Shown: one piece after another, positions 49,692 to 62,965 of the stretch | How the letters are laid out: the number at the start of each line of letters is the position of its first letter | Position numbering within the stretch: position 1 is the first letter of the stretch | Assembly (NCBI GenBank): GCA_008360975.2 | Contig: CM039180.1 | Location: forward strand, 10,941,122-11,005,121 | Origin: Lichenostomus cassidix | Taxonomy: Eukaryota; Chordata; Aves; Passeriformes; Meliphagidae | Direction of reading: 5' to 3' | DNA length: 64,000 bases | Translations under genes and position numbers: made by a program | Notes under the pieces: generated by a model | The model's input: the letters and a program-made list of their open reading frames with translations, nothing else | Told to the model about the DNA's origin: nothing | Databases searched by the model: none

Positions 49692-52600
49692 TACCCTCCT
49701 AAAAACCATCTGTTTCTGAAGTCATCTTGGTAAAGAGTCTTGGCAGTTTCTGCCTTGCTCATGAGCTCTGATGAGTGGTCTGTTTACTACATATTACAAA
49801 GGTAATTTTTTAAAAGTATTGATGAAAAATGATCAGCCACTGATTTTTTTTTTTCAAAGTAGAATACAGTAATAAAACAGTAAAATACAGATAACATGGT
49901 GATTGCTTATTGGTGAGATGACCAAAGGAAAGGTCAAATATCAATTAAAGCATCTTGTGACATATAACAAATTTAGCTGCTGGTTTGGAGCATTTGAAAG
50001 CGGATCAGGTCACTGCCCCTCTGCTCTTTTTGATTGTTAGGAAGCTGTTGCCAATTCTTTTTCCAAAGAAAAGAGAAATGGGATGGGCCCTTTTTTATAT
50101 GTGGACTTGTAGTTCTGCACTCCCATGTTCAAACATGGTGTTCTCCAAGTGTGAATTACTTGCACACTTTCAAAACTTAGTGCATAGAAAAACTGCAGCA
50201 TTTACTGGCAGGGTGTTCTGGGTCTGGTGGTCAGGGAGCTGTGGAGGGGGAAGAGGATGAGACCCCGAGAGAGGAGCAGCAGTCAGACCCAGCCAGGAGT
50301 GGATGGCCAAAGCTGTGGGGACAGGCGTGGGCCAGGACAGGGGTGCCTGGCTTGGTAGGATTTGCAGGCTGACATCTTCAATCCTGCTAGTGATACATGA
50401 AACACAACATAATGGGCAGTATTGATTCTGGCAAACACAGAACCGTTAGCTGACACTTGCACATGGTGCACCACAGAAGCTTAAGGTGAGTTTTCGGAAC
50501 TGAGGCCAACTCTGTACAGCACTGTTTTATCTGTTATGGAAATTACTGGCAGTAAATGTGCCCACTGGCTCACAAATGTGCACAGCTGTAACTGCCTCTT
50601 GGAAGCAATTCCAGCGATGTCACAGAGGAGGGAAGGCTGTGGAGCACACCTGAATTAGCCACCTCATGTAGGTCCATGGCTGTGTCCCTTGGGTGGCTCT
50701 GGCAGTGACTGTGCTGAACATGGACTGGAGGTTTCCTTTTTGCTGCTCAAGTAACAAAGCTCACAGTTGGGTTCCAGCTGTGCTGAGTTGGATGGAAGAG
50801 GCTTGTGTGCTCTTGCTCTCTCAGAAGTGCTGAGTGCTGTCTATTCACTTCAATTTGTAGTGCAAGTTGAAGCATGTGTTACAGTGCTTTTCAGGTTTGA
50901 ATGTTTATTTCAGAAGGTTTCTTACAAGCTTTTGAAAATTTCTGACATCTCCAAAGTGTGTATTTATCTAAATGGCATCATTTTAGTCTGAATACATCAT
51001 TGATTTCTAAATACAGAAACATTTGACTAAAACAGCAGGGGGGAAAACCCTTAATTAGCCATTTTTAATTCTTACCTGTTCCTATTATGAACTCCACAGT
51101 GTCTTCTAACTCCTAAGATACAGAATTATTGAAAGTGTTTTGTATTATCTTACTGGGCTTTGTGATTCATGTCAGAGTCTCAAAGAGCTTGCTTTAAGAA
51201 AACCTGTGGTTAGTCTCTTCCTTAATATTGCAGTGCTTGAGTAGAGTTGTATCTCGTCCAGCAGTTATTGCACAGAGGAGGACATCAGACAGTCTGTGCT
51301 TCTTCCTGAGCAACAGGAAACAAACCAACAGTGTCTGAAATCCTGGATAAGAAAAGAGTTGACTGGACTACAAGGCAGAAACTGGCTGGAAGAATTTGAT
51401 CTGAAATGAAAATCTGTGCTCTAAAGGGCAGTTGCATCCCAGTGTGCTTGATGGAATCTGCTTTATGTTTCAGGCTGTCTAACAACAAAAAAAAAAAAGT
51501 CCCTAAGTTACATTATTGTGCAAAATGTAAAGCAAGGGTATTGAAAATAAATTGAATAAATTAAAGTTATGTAGTCTAATAGTTCTAATATAATAACATT
51601 GACGATTGCTTTAAAAAGATACAAAACTGACCTTTCTAGTTCTGAGTGTATTACAAATGTACTTTGTCATTTGTTTGAGTTGCAAAGAGAATAACTTTGT
51701 TATTCTGTTATTGAAATCTTTCTCATCACTGGAGAGATTGTCTTCATTCAGTGTTCTCCAAATTATTCCAAATATAACACTGCAATGTCTCCTCTATATT
51801 TATTCTTTATCTCTGGAAATTGTGGCCCAAACTGTGTGATGGTAAAGTTTGGCTGTTGATTTATTGTTCATTGCCTCCTTGCTGGCACGCTGAACTCATG
51901 GGCATGATTCCCTTTTGAATCCTACTGGGAACAAAGTTCAAGAACTGCATTGTTTGCCTAAAATATCCTAATTACAGAGTGGTCATCAATCACAGGTTTG
52001 GCAGTGTGCAGTCCCTCCCTTTGGTAGCTCTAACAGCATCTGTCCTGCTGGCTGTGAATTGTTTTGGTCTTGTGCTTGTTCAGGGATCTTCCAGGTAATT
52101 TTCCTGTCCTCAAGGAAACCATATAAGTTTAGAAAAACCCAAGATCCTTTCAAACACAAACAATTCTGGGATTCTTTGAAGATAACAGGTGAGGGCATGG
52201 GGGGAAGTAATACTTGCCTGCCTGCTTTGCCCAGTCTGCGTTTTGTTCAAGGGCTTTTGCCCCTGCAGAATCCCTGTCAGCCCTCAGACAGGGATGTTTT
52301 GTGTCACTGAGACTTCAATCTGCTTTATTGCTTTGAGCAGATGCATGCAAAAGCTGCACAACATGGCCAACATGGGAACTATGGGCAGTTCTTTTTCTGG
52401 AAGAATGTGTTATCATTGGCAGAATGATTGACAGTCTTTGGTTCTGGTGTTAAGACAAGCATTTCCAGAATGGCAGTGGATGGATCTTTGTGCACACAAC
52501 TCTATTCTGGTTTTTCATCACTGTGGTTTGTCAGCCTCTGTTGGAACACATGGCAGTTCTTGGGAAGGAGAGAAGTTATTTGTTCTAAGCTTGGGAAATG

Positions 52601-55600
52601 TAATTTGTTATTCTAATTTTCTTTTTATGAATTGCTAGATAAAATTGCATCACTCTTTTTGCCTATTTTTGTTTTGACTCTGGGAATGTGGTACATATGA
52701 GATGTCTTTAAAAATTTAACATATCAATATGATTGTGCTAGGTAGTAATGTGCTGTTCCTGTCTTTCACCTCACAGAGGCAAGGACCAAAATGACGAAGC
52801 ATTTACGGTGCTCCAGAAACCTTGTTATAAGTGTTCTGTGAATTGGCTCCATGGATGAGCTGGTGGGAGACTTAGATTTTGGGTTGGCTTTCTTTCAAGT
52901 TGCTTTTTTAGTGCAAATTTGCTAAGAGCACTGTTATCACAGGAAGTTGTGCATTTTAATTTACAAGGGTTAAAAGGGATATGAGCTGTGGGTCAGGAAT
53001 TCCCTCAGCTGCAAACTGCTTTGAAATACAGAGAATGTGGACAATTACAGTGTTATACTTCTTTCACTCTGTTGTTTCTGTATCCAGTTTTGGTGCCTAT
53101 TGGAGTCAGGATCTCAGGCAAGGTGGATCATTATAAAAATGTCAGTACTGAGCCAGAGCTCCTTTTATCTAATGTTCTTATGATATTCAGGATGGAGATA
53201 GACCATAAGCAGAATCTCAATTCCGAATATGTTAACAAAGTTTTCTATAAAATCATCTCACAATGAAGCAGATATTCTGTCCTATGATATCTGAATTCAT
53301 TAAAGATGAATAGTATAGCTTTTGTGGAAGATTAGAGAACGTTCAAGTAATATAAAAGTAGAGGACCTTTTGGCCTCAGAGTCATTGGAGAGGTAATTAC
53401 TGTAATTGCACTGCAGTGTTTCTTTTCATCACAGCTTGATGCATGTACTGTATATTTTGCTTAATATTTGTATAACACCTGTAATCTCAAATAACACATG
53501 CTGTTATTTGTTGCATGAAGGTCTACAGACTATTTAAAAGGAAAAAATTGTCATACTTCATGGCTAGAGAGATGCAGAGAGAAAGATGGATCAGAGCTAC
53601 CAGTCACTACCATTAGGGAACTGTTGATGAAAGCTCTCTGTGCTTTAGAAACACCTGATGGATCAGCTTTGAAAGTTCTAACACTTTGACTAATAATTTA
53701 GATTAATCATCCAAGTCTAGGTCTTCCTTTTCACTGAGTCTTTCTCAATGGATGCTGGCAGCACTGGTTTCAAATGGAGGAGAGAGAGCCAGAAGAAAAA
53801 GCACATACCTACTTCAGTAGCTTTTCATAGCACACAGAGTTGCTTTGGGGCAGGAGAGAAAGGACACAATATTGTAACTGTTGGCCCAAGTGTGAAAGCT
53901 TCAGGTGTGAAAGGTTCCCTGTTTTCTTTCCTGTAAGAGATTCACTCTGCAGTAGGCAGTGAGGTACACATGTGTCGTGACAGTTGTCCTGGAATTCCTT
54001 CATCTGGTGAAGAACTCGGCTTCTGATACTCAAGCTTGAGCATGCTGTCATAGAGCTTAGTACTGCTTGCCTTCTCCATGCCATCCTTCTTGGGAGATCT
54101 GTCCTAATGTCTCAGTCCTTCAGCGTTAAGGCTGATCAGAGGGTTTGGGTCTTGATTTTGGACCATTTCCTGACCTTCAAGTGCTTCAAGAGTTGCTTGA
54201 AGGAAGATGAATTCCTAGGAATGTCTGAGTTCAGTTTTGCTCATCTTGCCACAAGACAATCATAGCAACAGATCCCCCAAAGTATAAGAAGAGCCTGTCT
54301 AAAAGACAATCTCTTGGCACTAGCTTTTCTTACATTTTGCAATCCAGTATGGAGGGCTGATCTCTTGGCCTTCAGTTCCCCTTCTGTCCTCCCAATGAAT
54401 GATGGAGACTAAAGAAGAAAGAACAAGGCACAAATCTAAGCTGATTTCCTGAGATATTTTAGGATCTGGTTGGTTGTTTTTTTCCCCTTTTACAGGGAGA
54501 AAAGCCACCTATGTGTACTGGGAGATTAGGTAGGAGCATTTGTGTATAAGTAGTGGAATTTCAAGGAGTGTGAATGTATTCTTAAAAGCACTGTGAGTAC
54601 AGCTGCCCCAGAAAAGCAATAGCCACTCCTGTGTTTAATGCTGCTTGGGAAGCTGGAACTTAAGAAGACTTTCTTCCACTTGTGGAAATCCAAACCACTA
54701 TCTGGCTATTTCCACGAGGCACCAATACCACTGTGAGTTTCTGTGCCCTTCTGCCTGCAGCTGCAGATTACAATGTTTTATTCCTTTGTCAGATTACAGT
54801 GTTTGATTCCTGCTTATTTCTGCCCATGACTGAAGAGAAAAAACCTAATACAGAGGAAGAAGTGTCCTCTTGCTAACAGCACATTTATTAGCCTGCTGTC
54901 CTGTCTGCTCCAACTCCCAGAGACAAAATCTTCCCTATATTTTGTGATGCTACAAAATTTATCATTCCTAGTAATGGTCTGATATAAATGACTGTCTGAA
55001 AAGGGTTCCTTCTTGTTTTTAACTCAGAATCTTTGTCTTGTTAACCCTTTCCAGACAGCAGATCAAAGATGTAACTTCAGCTTCCATGTCTGTAGATAAC
55101 AAAAAGCTTCAAAACCAAACTTTTGTCATTTTATACCAAGGAAGATAAAAGCCTGAAAGGTCATGTAACACTGTGCCCTCACTTTCACAAGTGTTCTAAA
55201 ACTGGTGCTCAGTGTATGATTTCTGGTCTTTTTCAACAAAAAAACCCCAAAAACCAAAAAAACCCCTCAACACTTTAATAGGAGTGAGCTACAGCTGTGT
55301 CAGCATGTTTTGCACAGTCCTCTGTGTCCCCTCTTCTAGAGGTTTATCTGTGAAAGTGATACATAGGCACTGAAATTAGATGGCCTTGGAAAATCCCAGC
55401 TCTCAGTGCCAGAGCAGAAAATTGTGCAGAAAGCTTGAGACTAACCAGAGTCCATTACAGGTTTGTTTTTTTTTTTGTGCGCCTTTTCATTTCTGTTTTT
55501 CTTTTCTGTCAGAATCCACAGAAAGGAGTAAGTGTTGAGTGGCAAGTCTGAGGCAGACCCCAAAGCAAAACAAGAGGGAGAATCACTTTGCAAGCACTTT

Positions 55601-55981
55601 CTGGAATAACTCCAAACCCTAGAACAAGTTGAATGGCTCCTAACACACCCTTCCTGGAGTTGGTCCTTGCAAATAGCCAGGAGCTTTCAGTCTGGGAGAA
55701 GACTTTGGACAAAAGGAGGGAAATAGGCATTGTCCAGAGGGGGACATTTGTGGAGCTTTTCAAGAATCTTCCTGCAAACTTGTCTGTGGAGTAGAAACCA
55801 TGAAACATGGATGTTGGAACATAATGGTGTAGGATCTTTGAGTGTCTTTGGATAAAGCTGTGGGAAGCAATTTATAGATTCCATCTATAAATACCTCCAC
55901 AGCAGGTGCTGTTGTTAGATCCCCACTCACTGTCCACATCGCCTGCAGTACATGAGTGATTTTATAGGGCATTGGCTTTTC

Positions 55982-56045
55982 AAATATAAATAAATATAAA
56001 TATAAATATAAATATAAATATAAATATAAATATAAATATAAATAT
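55982..56045. repeat. (AAATAT)n hexamer microsatellite
   Basis: About ten nearly perfect AAATAT units, the first interrupted by a shortened TAAA unit. On the minus strand it reads as a Tyr-Leu repeat inside a 127-codon frame, which explains that frame. Confidence 0.97.
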
Positions 56046-59000
56046 GTTTCATTTGCTCTTAAAAATGTTTCTAAATATTGAAAAGTCTCCTGGGTTACAG
56101 AAATATTAAAATCAGTATTTAGAAAAATAGAAGATGGAAACATGTTCTGCTAGTCATCATTCCCTCCAGAGATGGCAAAAAACCTCTTATGTTCTTTTAT
56201 GCAATATCATGATTTCTGATTAAAACCAGGCCTGGTGTAGTAAGTGCTATACTAGGAAGCCTGGATGGAATGTGCAGCCTCGTTTAGTTAAAACTGCTTT
56301 TGGAAGGATGTTAGCTGATCTTGGAAGGATAGTCATTAAAGGCATGTCTGTATCAGAAACAAAACTGTAGCTGTTAGGGAAATCATCTGGGAACCATGAT
56401 TTCATTTGCAAGTGTTCTTCAGTTACTTGGTGTTCATGTTAAAGCTCTCCTGTAATTTCTCCATACTGCATCATATCACCCTACTGGCAGAAGTCAAGAT
56501 CCTATATTTCATTAATTTTTAAGGGATTCACCTGTTTAGCTGGTGAATGATCCTTAACCATGTGCTGTCAGGAATAACAAAGTGAAATAGCTTGGGGACA
56601 GGATACCTAATAGAGAAGGTGTAATATCCCCTGAATCTCAAAAGACCATTGCCATCTCTCAGGAGTAACTGCTTTGTTCCTGCTAGGATAGCCAGTGTGC
56701 CTGGCAGACTTTGTGTGAAGAACTTGGAAGACATATAATAGTACCATGCAGCTGAAAAAAATCAGCATCTTTTGTGGACTAGGCAGCAGTACCAAGGAGA
56801 AAACTCACCCCAAGGTTTATAGGGTCAATAGCATGGAGAAAAACCTGTCCCTAGAATATCCTTGTCCATCGTGTATCTATTTTTTTTTCTTCTTTTTTAT
56901 TTTTTTTAACTTGATACCAGTTATAAAACACCTTGCAGTCTCTTCAGGTGTCAGAACTTGTCTGAGCAGGTGATAAATGGTGTCTCGCAGATTGGAAAGG
57001 TTGCTGCTATATATCTTCACAGAGCTCTTCAGCGCCAGATAAAATACAGGAAGGAAGCAGCAGAAGGAATATTCACGCCTTTTTGCCAGGAAGGCTTGGC
57101 AGTGCTGATTAGCATAAGAGCAGGATTTTAAACATACTTCTTTCTTCATTAGGATGTTTCAAGTTATCAAATTCAGCTCTCAGTTCATAGGAACTCAGAT
57201 AGATACCTGCCTGAAACATTGGTCACTTTTCCTGAGCTTTATAGCAAAGCTAGTAAACCTGTCTCGTTCTTCTGTTGAAGTCAAAGCATGGCTGTGAATT
57301 TATTGTCTCTGGTATCTTACTACTTGCATGTCTTGGTTCTATTGCTGCCTTTGGTGCATTTTGCTTACATTCATTAAAATGATCACTTTAAGTAGGTCTA
57401 TGTTTAGCCTATTAGCATCTGCCTAAAAGGTAAATACGTCCCAGTGGAAACCATCCTGGCAGTGTTACCTGTGTGGATATACAGATGAAGCATACATTCT
57501 CTTTTGTCCTAAACTAAAGCATTGATTATTTTGGTCATTTGTGGAGTTGGAAGCCTTCTTGGATGAGACCCAGAATGATACTTGTACTTTGGAACGCTCC
57601 TAATAGCCACAACTTCCCTCAGCAAACGTGATAAATAATTATTTTTCCTTTCAAGCATAAACATTAAGAACATTAGTACTGTTGGAAAATGCAGGTGAGG
57701 AAATTGTATGTCCTGTAATGAGATTTCCTTGTTAAAATGCTGTGGTGTACTGAAAATATGGGCAGTTGCCAAGTAGTTTATAATGGTCACTTGGTGGCAG
57801 ATTTGAGCACGTGCCTTTTTCAGTGGTCAGAATTAAATAAAAATATATAGTTCTTAATTCTGAGCTGTCCATATTTAAAAATTAATTACACTTCATACAC
57901 TGGGGTTGATGATGCAGCAAAAATCCTCATTTGATAATTCTAGTAAAATCATGACAATAAAGAATAGGCAAATTTCCCTCTCTTTTCCCATTTTCCTCTG
58001 TAATCAAGCAAGATGTATTTCCTTGGTCATCATAGAGAATATATTCCAGGTTTGAAAATGTAATTTTCTATCAGAAGTTTTCATTATGTTAAATTGGAGA
58101 CCTGGTGTGCCTGTGATCTGTGATAAGAGACACTAAGGAAAAACACCAGGTAGGCATAACTCCCCTGTAATTGAGGAAAGCAGAGTGAAATAATGGTTAT
58201 AAAAGTTGTACCAGCAGATTAATTTCCAGGGGTGCTTATTATTAGCAGAAGAATGTGACAATTATTGCTATGATGGAAAGCTGCCATCCATTTTAATGGA
58301 TCTGCACACATTATTAAAGAGCATAGGAAGTAAAGCAAGTAGTTTACATTTGGGGTAGGGTAGGTGTTTTGGTCTCTTACTTTGTGAAGCTTTGACTGCT
58401 GACAAAGACTTCCAAGCAGAAAGTACGTAGTACTGTGGATTTGCCAACACTATTTGCACAAGAACAAAAAAAAGCTTTTTCCTCAGAGAAAAAACCTTCA
58501 GAGGCTTTCTGATGATTTGGCCTATTTTTTTGTGCTAAAATGTTAATGAGCATTACTGACTCATTTACATTCATCTCCCCAGGGGAAATGGGGATTTTGC
58601 AGTCATGATCTCTGAATGCAGGTAGTGGGATGCAGGTGATAACTTCAAAATCAATTGTCCAACTTTCAAAATCAGTTGTCCAACTTAAGCCAGGTTTGAC
58701 AGAAAAATGCAATTCCAATTATTATGGTACTTAAAGCTTTGGGTAAGGGAGAATCAAATTCACAAGGGAAAAAGCTGGTGTAAAGGGCCCACGCTGGATT
58801 GGTACAAATACCAATACTTTTCTTTTTCTCACACTTGTAAATAAAAGGTTGTCAAATGAAGATCAGAGCAACCTCATCAACTTCTCTTTTGTTCCTGAGT
58901 TTGATCTAGTTCTAGGAGGATTCACACTTGCACAGGGAGCTAGTAATAGAGCTGCAAGCAGCATCATGTTCTGCTTAGTTTCTTTCAGAACATAATTTTG

Positions 59001-62000
59001 TTTCTAGCCTTGCTTCTGATGTTTGTAAATATCACTCCTATTGTTTGTAGATTTTCTGAGGAAAAGAAATAAAAGTTCATTTTTCAAGATGCTTATTTGA
59101 CTTAAAGCTCATGTGATAAAGGCAAGCCGAGAAACGCTTTTAACCTTTATATTGTCCCTAAAAGGTTTTAAAAAGGTGTGTCCACAGTATCTTGGGAGTT
59201 TTGTTTCAACCTGAGAGTAGGTTCATTCCACAGTATTCACGACCTCATCTTCCATGCCTCTGAGTTTCTGTAACAGGGAAGACAGGCAAATTCCAGGAAA
59301 TTCCCACCTCAGGAGCATTCCAAAATTTCACAGCTTTGACACAGTGTATGAATCCTGTTCCTTGAGCTGACCCTCCTAATCAGAAGAAGAAAGATGATCT
59401 CTCCACCAGTATTTGTCTCAATTCAAATGTCTTCTATAGAGGTTTCCAGGTGTATGAAGCCATTTCTTTTTCTTCTTCCAGCTACTCCATATTCACATCT
59501 GTACCTCCCTTAATTGCATTGGATGCAGAAATCTCTCTTAATAGAATGAGCACCACATTTTTCAGTGTCACTGCAGTCCCATCCATCAAGAACTTTATCC
59601 GTCATCTAATTGTATTAACCTTGAGTGATTTCACTAGTTCAGCAGAACACAGAAAGAAAAAAGCCTTTACCAGTTTTGTCTCTATACCTTAAATGTAAAA
59701 ACTGCTCAAATATGTAGGCAAATAAGCACAGAGCCAGCCTATCATACAGGAAATCAGTCATTAAACTGTTACCCCATCACAGGGGGCAACAGAAAAAAAG
59801 CATATTCTTCTGGGAATTCTTTTGACCTCAACCTAGAATATATTTTCAGAATCCATCTCAGTACTTGTGCTAATCATATTAAAGATACTAAACAAGGAAA
59901 CTTTTACATCATATATTTACTTGATGAAATCCAAGGCTGGTTAAGCCAGTGCAGAAAACAGCAGAGTCCCCACGAGCTTCTATTTCACTTTGAGCTCCAG
60001 CATCAGCTAAGAAATTTAGAAGAAAAGGTTGTGAATGTTTCTGGACGTAAGATGAATCAGTGACTTTTCCTTGCAAAAGACAGAAATGTGTTCTTTGGGG
60101 CAGAGTTGGAGGAAAAAATCAAAATTTCATAAGACTGTTTTTGAGGCAGGGACTGGTGGTGGTGGTGTGTTCCTTATGATCCCAGAAATATGTTGCCTTG
60201 AGACATAGGTCATCTTAGTCTGCTTTTGAAACTAAATAATCATTGAAAATAATTCTATTCCTTTGTGAAAATACGTCCTATCATCAGATTTTGCTGAACA
60301 CTTAGTATTTCTGAAGAATCTGTTTTAAAAACCCAGACAAACCATTAGCAGGACTTAACAGAGCCTTAGAAGCTGTATTTAAAGACTTTAGTTCTTAATT
60401 TGACCCAGCTCTGATGTAATTATGCCTTGAAAGATGTTACATACTAAGTCCCTAGCTTCATTGAACATGAGCAACAGCTTCCACTGTTCCAATTACAGCA
60501 AACAGGTTTAATTCAGTGGCAGTCTGCAAATCCATCAAGAATGGTGCAAGATGTGGTTAGCACACAATACTGTAGCCTACAGAAAGGAGAAAATTAAAAA
60601 TTCCCTTCATATACACATAGGTCACTGCTCAGGACTGTTTAATCCTGGGGTTATGGCAGGAAAATGTTTTGCTGTCTGCCACGCTATAATTTCTGCTGCT
60701 TGTTAAATACAATGGACAAGGATAATGGTAAAAATCTGTGTCTCTTTTAAGTGCTTTTAAGTAATCTGTAGCAGTAGTTGTCTGTGTTTATTCTAGCCAT
60801 TATAAATGCTTATAGTAAGGCTTTTTGCAACATAACCCTCTGTTTCTTCTACCTTTGTCTTTGCTGGACAAGTGAGCTTTACACAAAATGTCTTTAATTT
60901 CTTATTTGCAGCTAGTGTTAAGAAATAGAAACTGGTATTTGCCTTTTGAATAAAGGCATTGAAATAAATAAATAATTGAATTAAAGATTGAGAATTATCT
61001 AGGCATAAAATTTGTTTAGTAATTTGTCTTCACAGTGCCACTGTGGATGTATTTCTTTTCTGCATGATAGTTGATTAATCTGTTTCAACAGCAACTTAAT
61101 TTTGCTAGCTAAGATAGAGGGCTGAGCATCTATTTGCAAGTATTTCTTGTGAGGCACTTGCCTGAGGCTAGTTTCTTATTTAAATGAAGAACCTTCTAAA
61201 GCATATCAGCTAAGTAAATGTACCTGGGTGTGTTTGAAATATTATGCATGTCTCTGTTACTAATCAGAGAATGGCATAGAAATGAGACTGAAAATCAGTG
61301 TGGGAAAACCAATGTTAAGATGGGATTTTTCTTCTTGAACTTCTTTTGAAGAGGAACTAATTAGTACTTGCTCCTCCCTCCTTTTATTATTATTACATAT
61401 ATTCTTCTTCTAGGATGCAATTATTTTGGCTATCCCCCTATGCATCAAAATTTTGAGTATTTGTAATGTACTGTGATTTTAAAAGTGGCAATATTTGTGC
61501 TATTCTGGTTGATCAGAGATGGGTAATCCTGGTTGAGCATTTGATAAAATCAGGAACCAGCAGCCTCTCCTGTCCACATCTTTATCCAGAGCAGGGAAAT
61601 TAGGAGTCAAGGCTGAAGTAGCACTTTAGTGTGGATATGTAGCACAGGAGTGAAGGGTGCAGCAGCCAAGGGACAGCACTGTGTCACACTCACTGCCCAT
61701 TTTTGACCTTTCTTTTTTATCTTTATTTCCTAACAGATAACAGTTTAGGAGCTATCTTATTGCCTACTGAAATACTGTATTTGCTTTCAATTTGCTTTCT
61801 GATGTCTTCAAATGACTATTCCTAGTCCTGACCTTGTGGCATCTAAATAAAATTGAACAAAATGTGTATATTGTCTGAACAGAAGCCACAAGGAAGGACA
61901 GCCATAAGAAGAAGCAGGTTTGTGTAAAATTGTTTGAGCTATGATGTTCTTTTGCATTGCAAAACCAAATGCAAATACTGCATTGAATGAAAAGTGCTAA

Positions 62001-62589
62001 AGGGAGCCATAAAGACCAGAGAATAACTGAGGAAACAAAAAAAAGGGCACATGGAGTAAAAAGAAGCAGAGAATTGAAAAGGTGGATTCTGGTGAGGCAT
62101 GTGTGGCACCAATGATGCAAAAATACAGAATGGAGCAGTATGTGCAGGAGAGGACAAGAAAAGTGAAAGCAACATAGATTAAGGGAACAAGAGAAAAAGT
62201 GGAATAAAAGAGCAACAGAAAGATGAAAAAAAAATTATAAGATTTGAAATAAGATGAAATTGAGCTTTAAGTGGCTAAATGGGGAATTAAAGAAATAAGG
62301 AAATATAATCCAGAGCTGGGGTAAACTGCTGTCTTTAGCAGTTGATTCCTAATAAACTTTGAATGTTGCATGTAAGTTTTCTCAAATAACACGTTAATCT
62401 GGTGGCACTTATATCATTTAACCTTGTAAAAGTTGCTGCTTTCAGGGAACACTTACCACAAAAGTAATTTACTGGACAACCCCAGCAATTTTGAGTTTTA
62501 ATATATAAAAAGCTCCACGCAATTAATGTAACTTCTCTGTTAAGTGCTTGCTAATAAAAATCTCTCTTAAAATACTGTTTCTAGGATTA
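56046..62589. other. Non-coding AT-rich stretch, no gene seen
   Basis: No credible gene. A pyrimidine-rich tract lies at 56880-56908, a 21-base tandem pair at 58642-58683 and a GGT run near 60158-60170. The longest frame (118 codons, 61764-62120 minus) is Phe/Leu/Ser-rich and reads from a purine-rich plus strand, so it is more likely compositional. Confidence 0.55.
58642..58683. repeat. Tandem pair of a 21-base unit
   Basis: Two adjacent 21-base copies share TTCAAAATCA(A/G)TTGTCCAA and differ at three positions. A simple local duplication. Confidence 0.92.
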
Positions 62590-62965
62590 TGCCCCCTGTA
62601 GTTTTTAAAATATCCCAGAACTGGTAGAGTTCCCACAACTCCCCTCAAGCAATTATTTCACAATTTAAGAAAGCTGTGAAGATAACTTCTGAGCTCAGCT
62701 GTGGTCTTTGTCTTTCATTCAGTTAATTGCACAGACATGGGCTAATGAGAAACAACTCATTCAGTATTAGCTTTTGTCCCTTGGAAAACTGTTTCCAAGT
62801 CCCTTCTTGAGCTGTTGTTTAGCTGAATTGCAGATGTATTTGAAACTACTTTCTTAGCTCTTTCTTTCATTTCACAGGTCATCGTGTAGCTCTCCTGTGG
62901 TTCTATTCTGGACTCTCTGCAGTTTTTCCTTCCTTCCCCTTCACTCTGCAAAATTGAGAGTCTTG
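62590..62965 (-). mobile_element. Ancient CR1 LINE fragment, reverse orientation
   Basis: The plus strand resembles the reverse of an old CR1 3' region. 'gcaattatttcacaatttaagaaagctgtgaagataacttctg' (62649-62691) matches the part that normally reads like 'caatttgttccag...ttaggaagttttt', and 'gtcatcgtgtagctctcctgtggttctattctggactctctgcagtttttcct' (62878-62930) matches the familiar 'agctctcctctggactctctccagtt' block. Between them is a diverged or inserted segment. Decay is heavy, so boundaries are uncertain. Confidence 0.65.

Larger units (their letters stand above)
40801..55981. other. Long non-coding block, no gene seen
   Basis: About 15 kb without a recognisable gene. GC-richer islands at 41560-41720, 44940-45780 and 50210-50360 yield overlapping frames on both strands, typical of composition. 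The 153-codon plus-strand frame at 44112-44573 is the longest and I do not recognise it. Simple repeats include GATA (42601-42656), a 50-base-spaced duplication (43298-43386), a 14-base tandem pair (49664-49691) and A/T runs near 47811, 51486 and 55461. Confidence 0.55.

Noticed and set aside
55760..56143. 127-codon minus-strand frame with a Tyr-Leu repeat
   Set aside because: The repeat is the translated AAATAT microsatellite.
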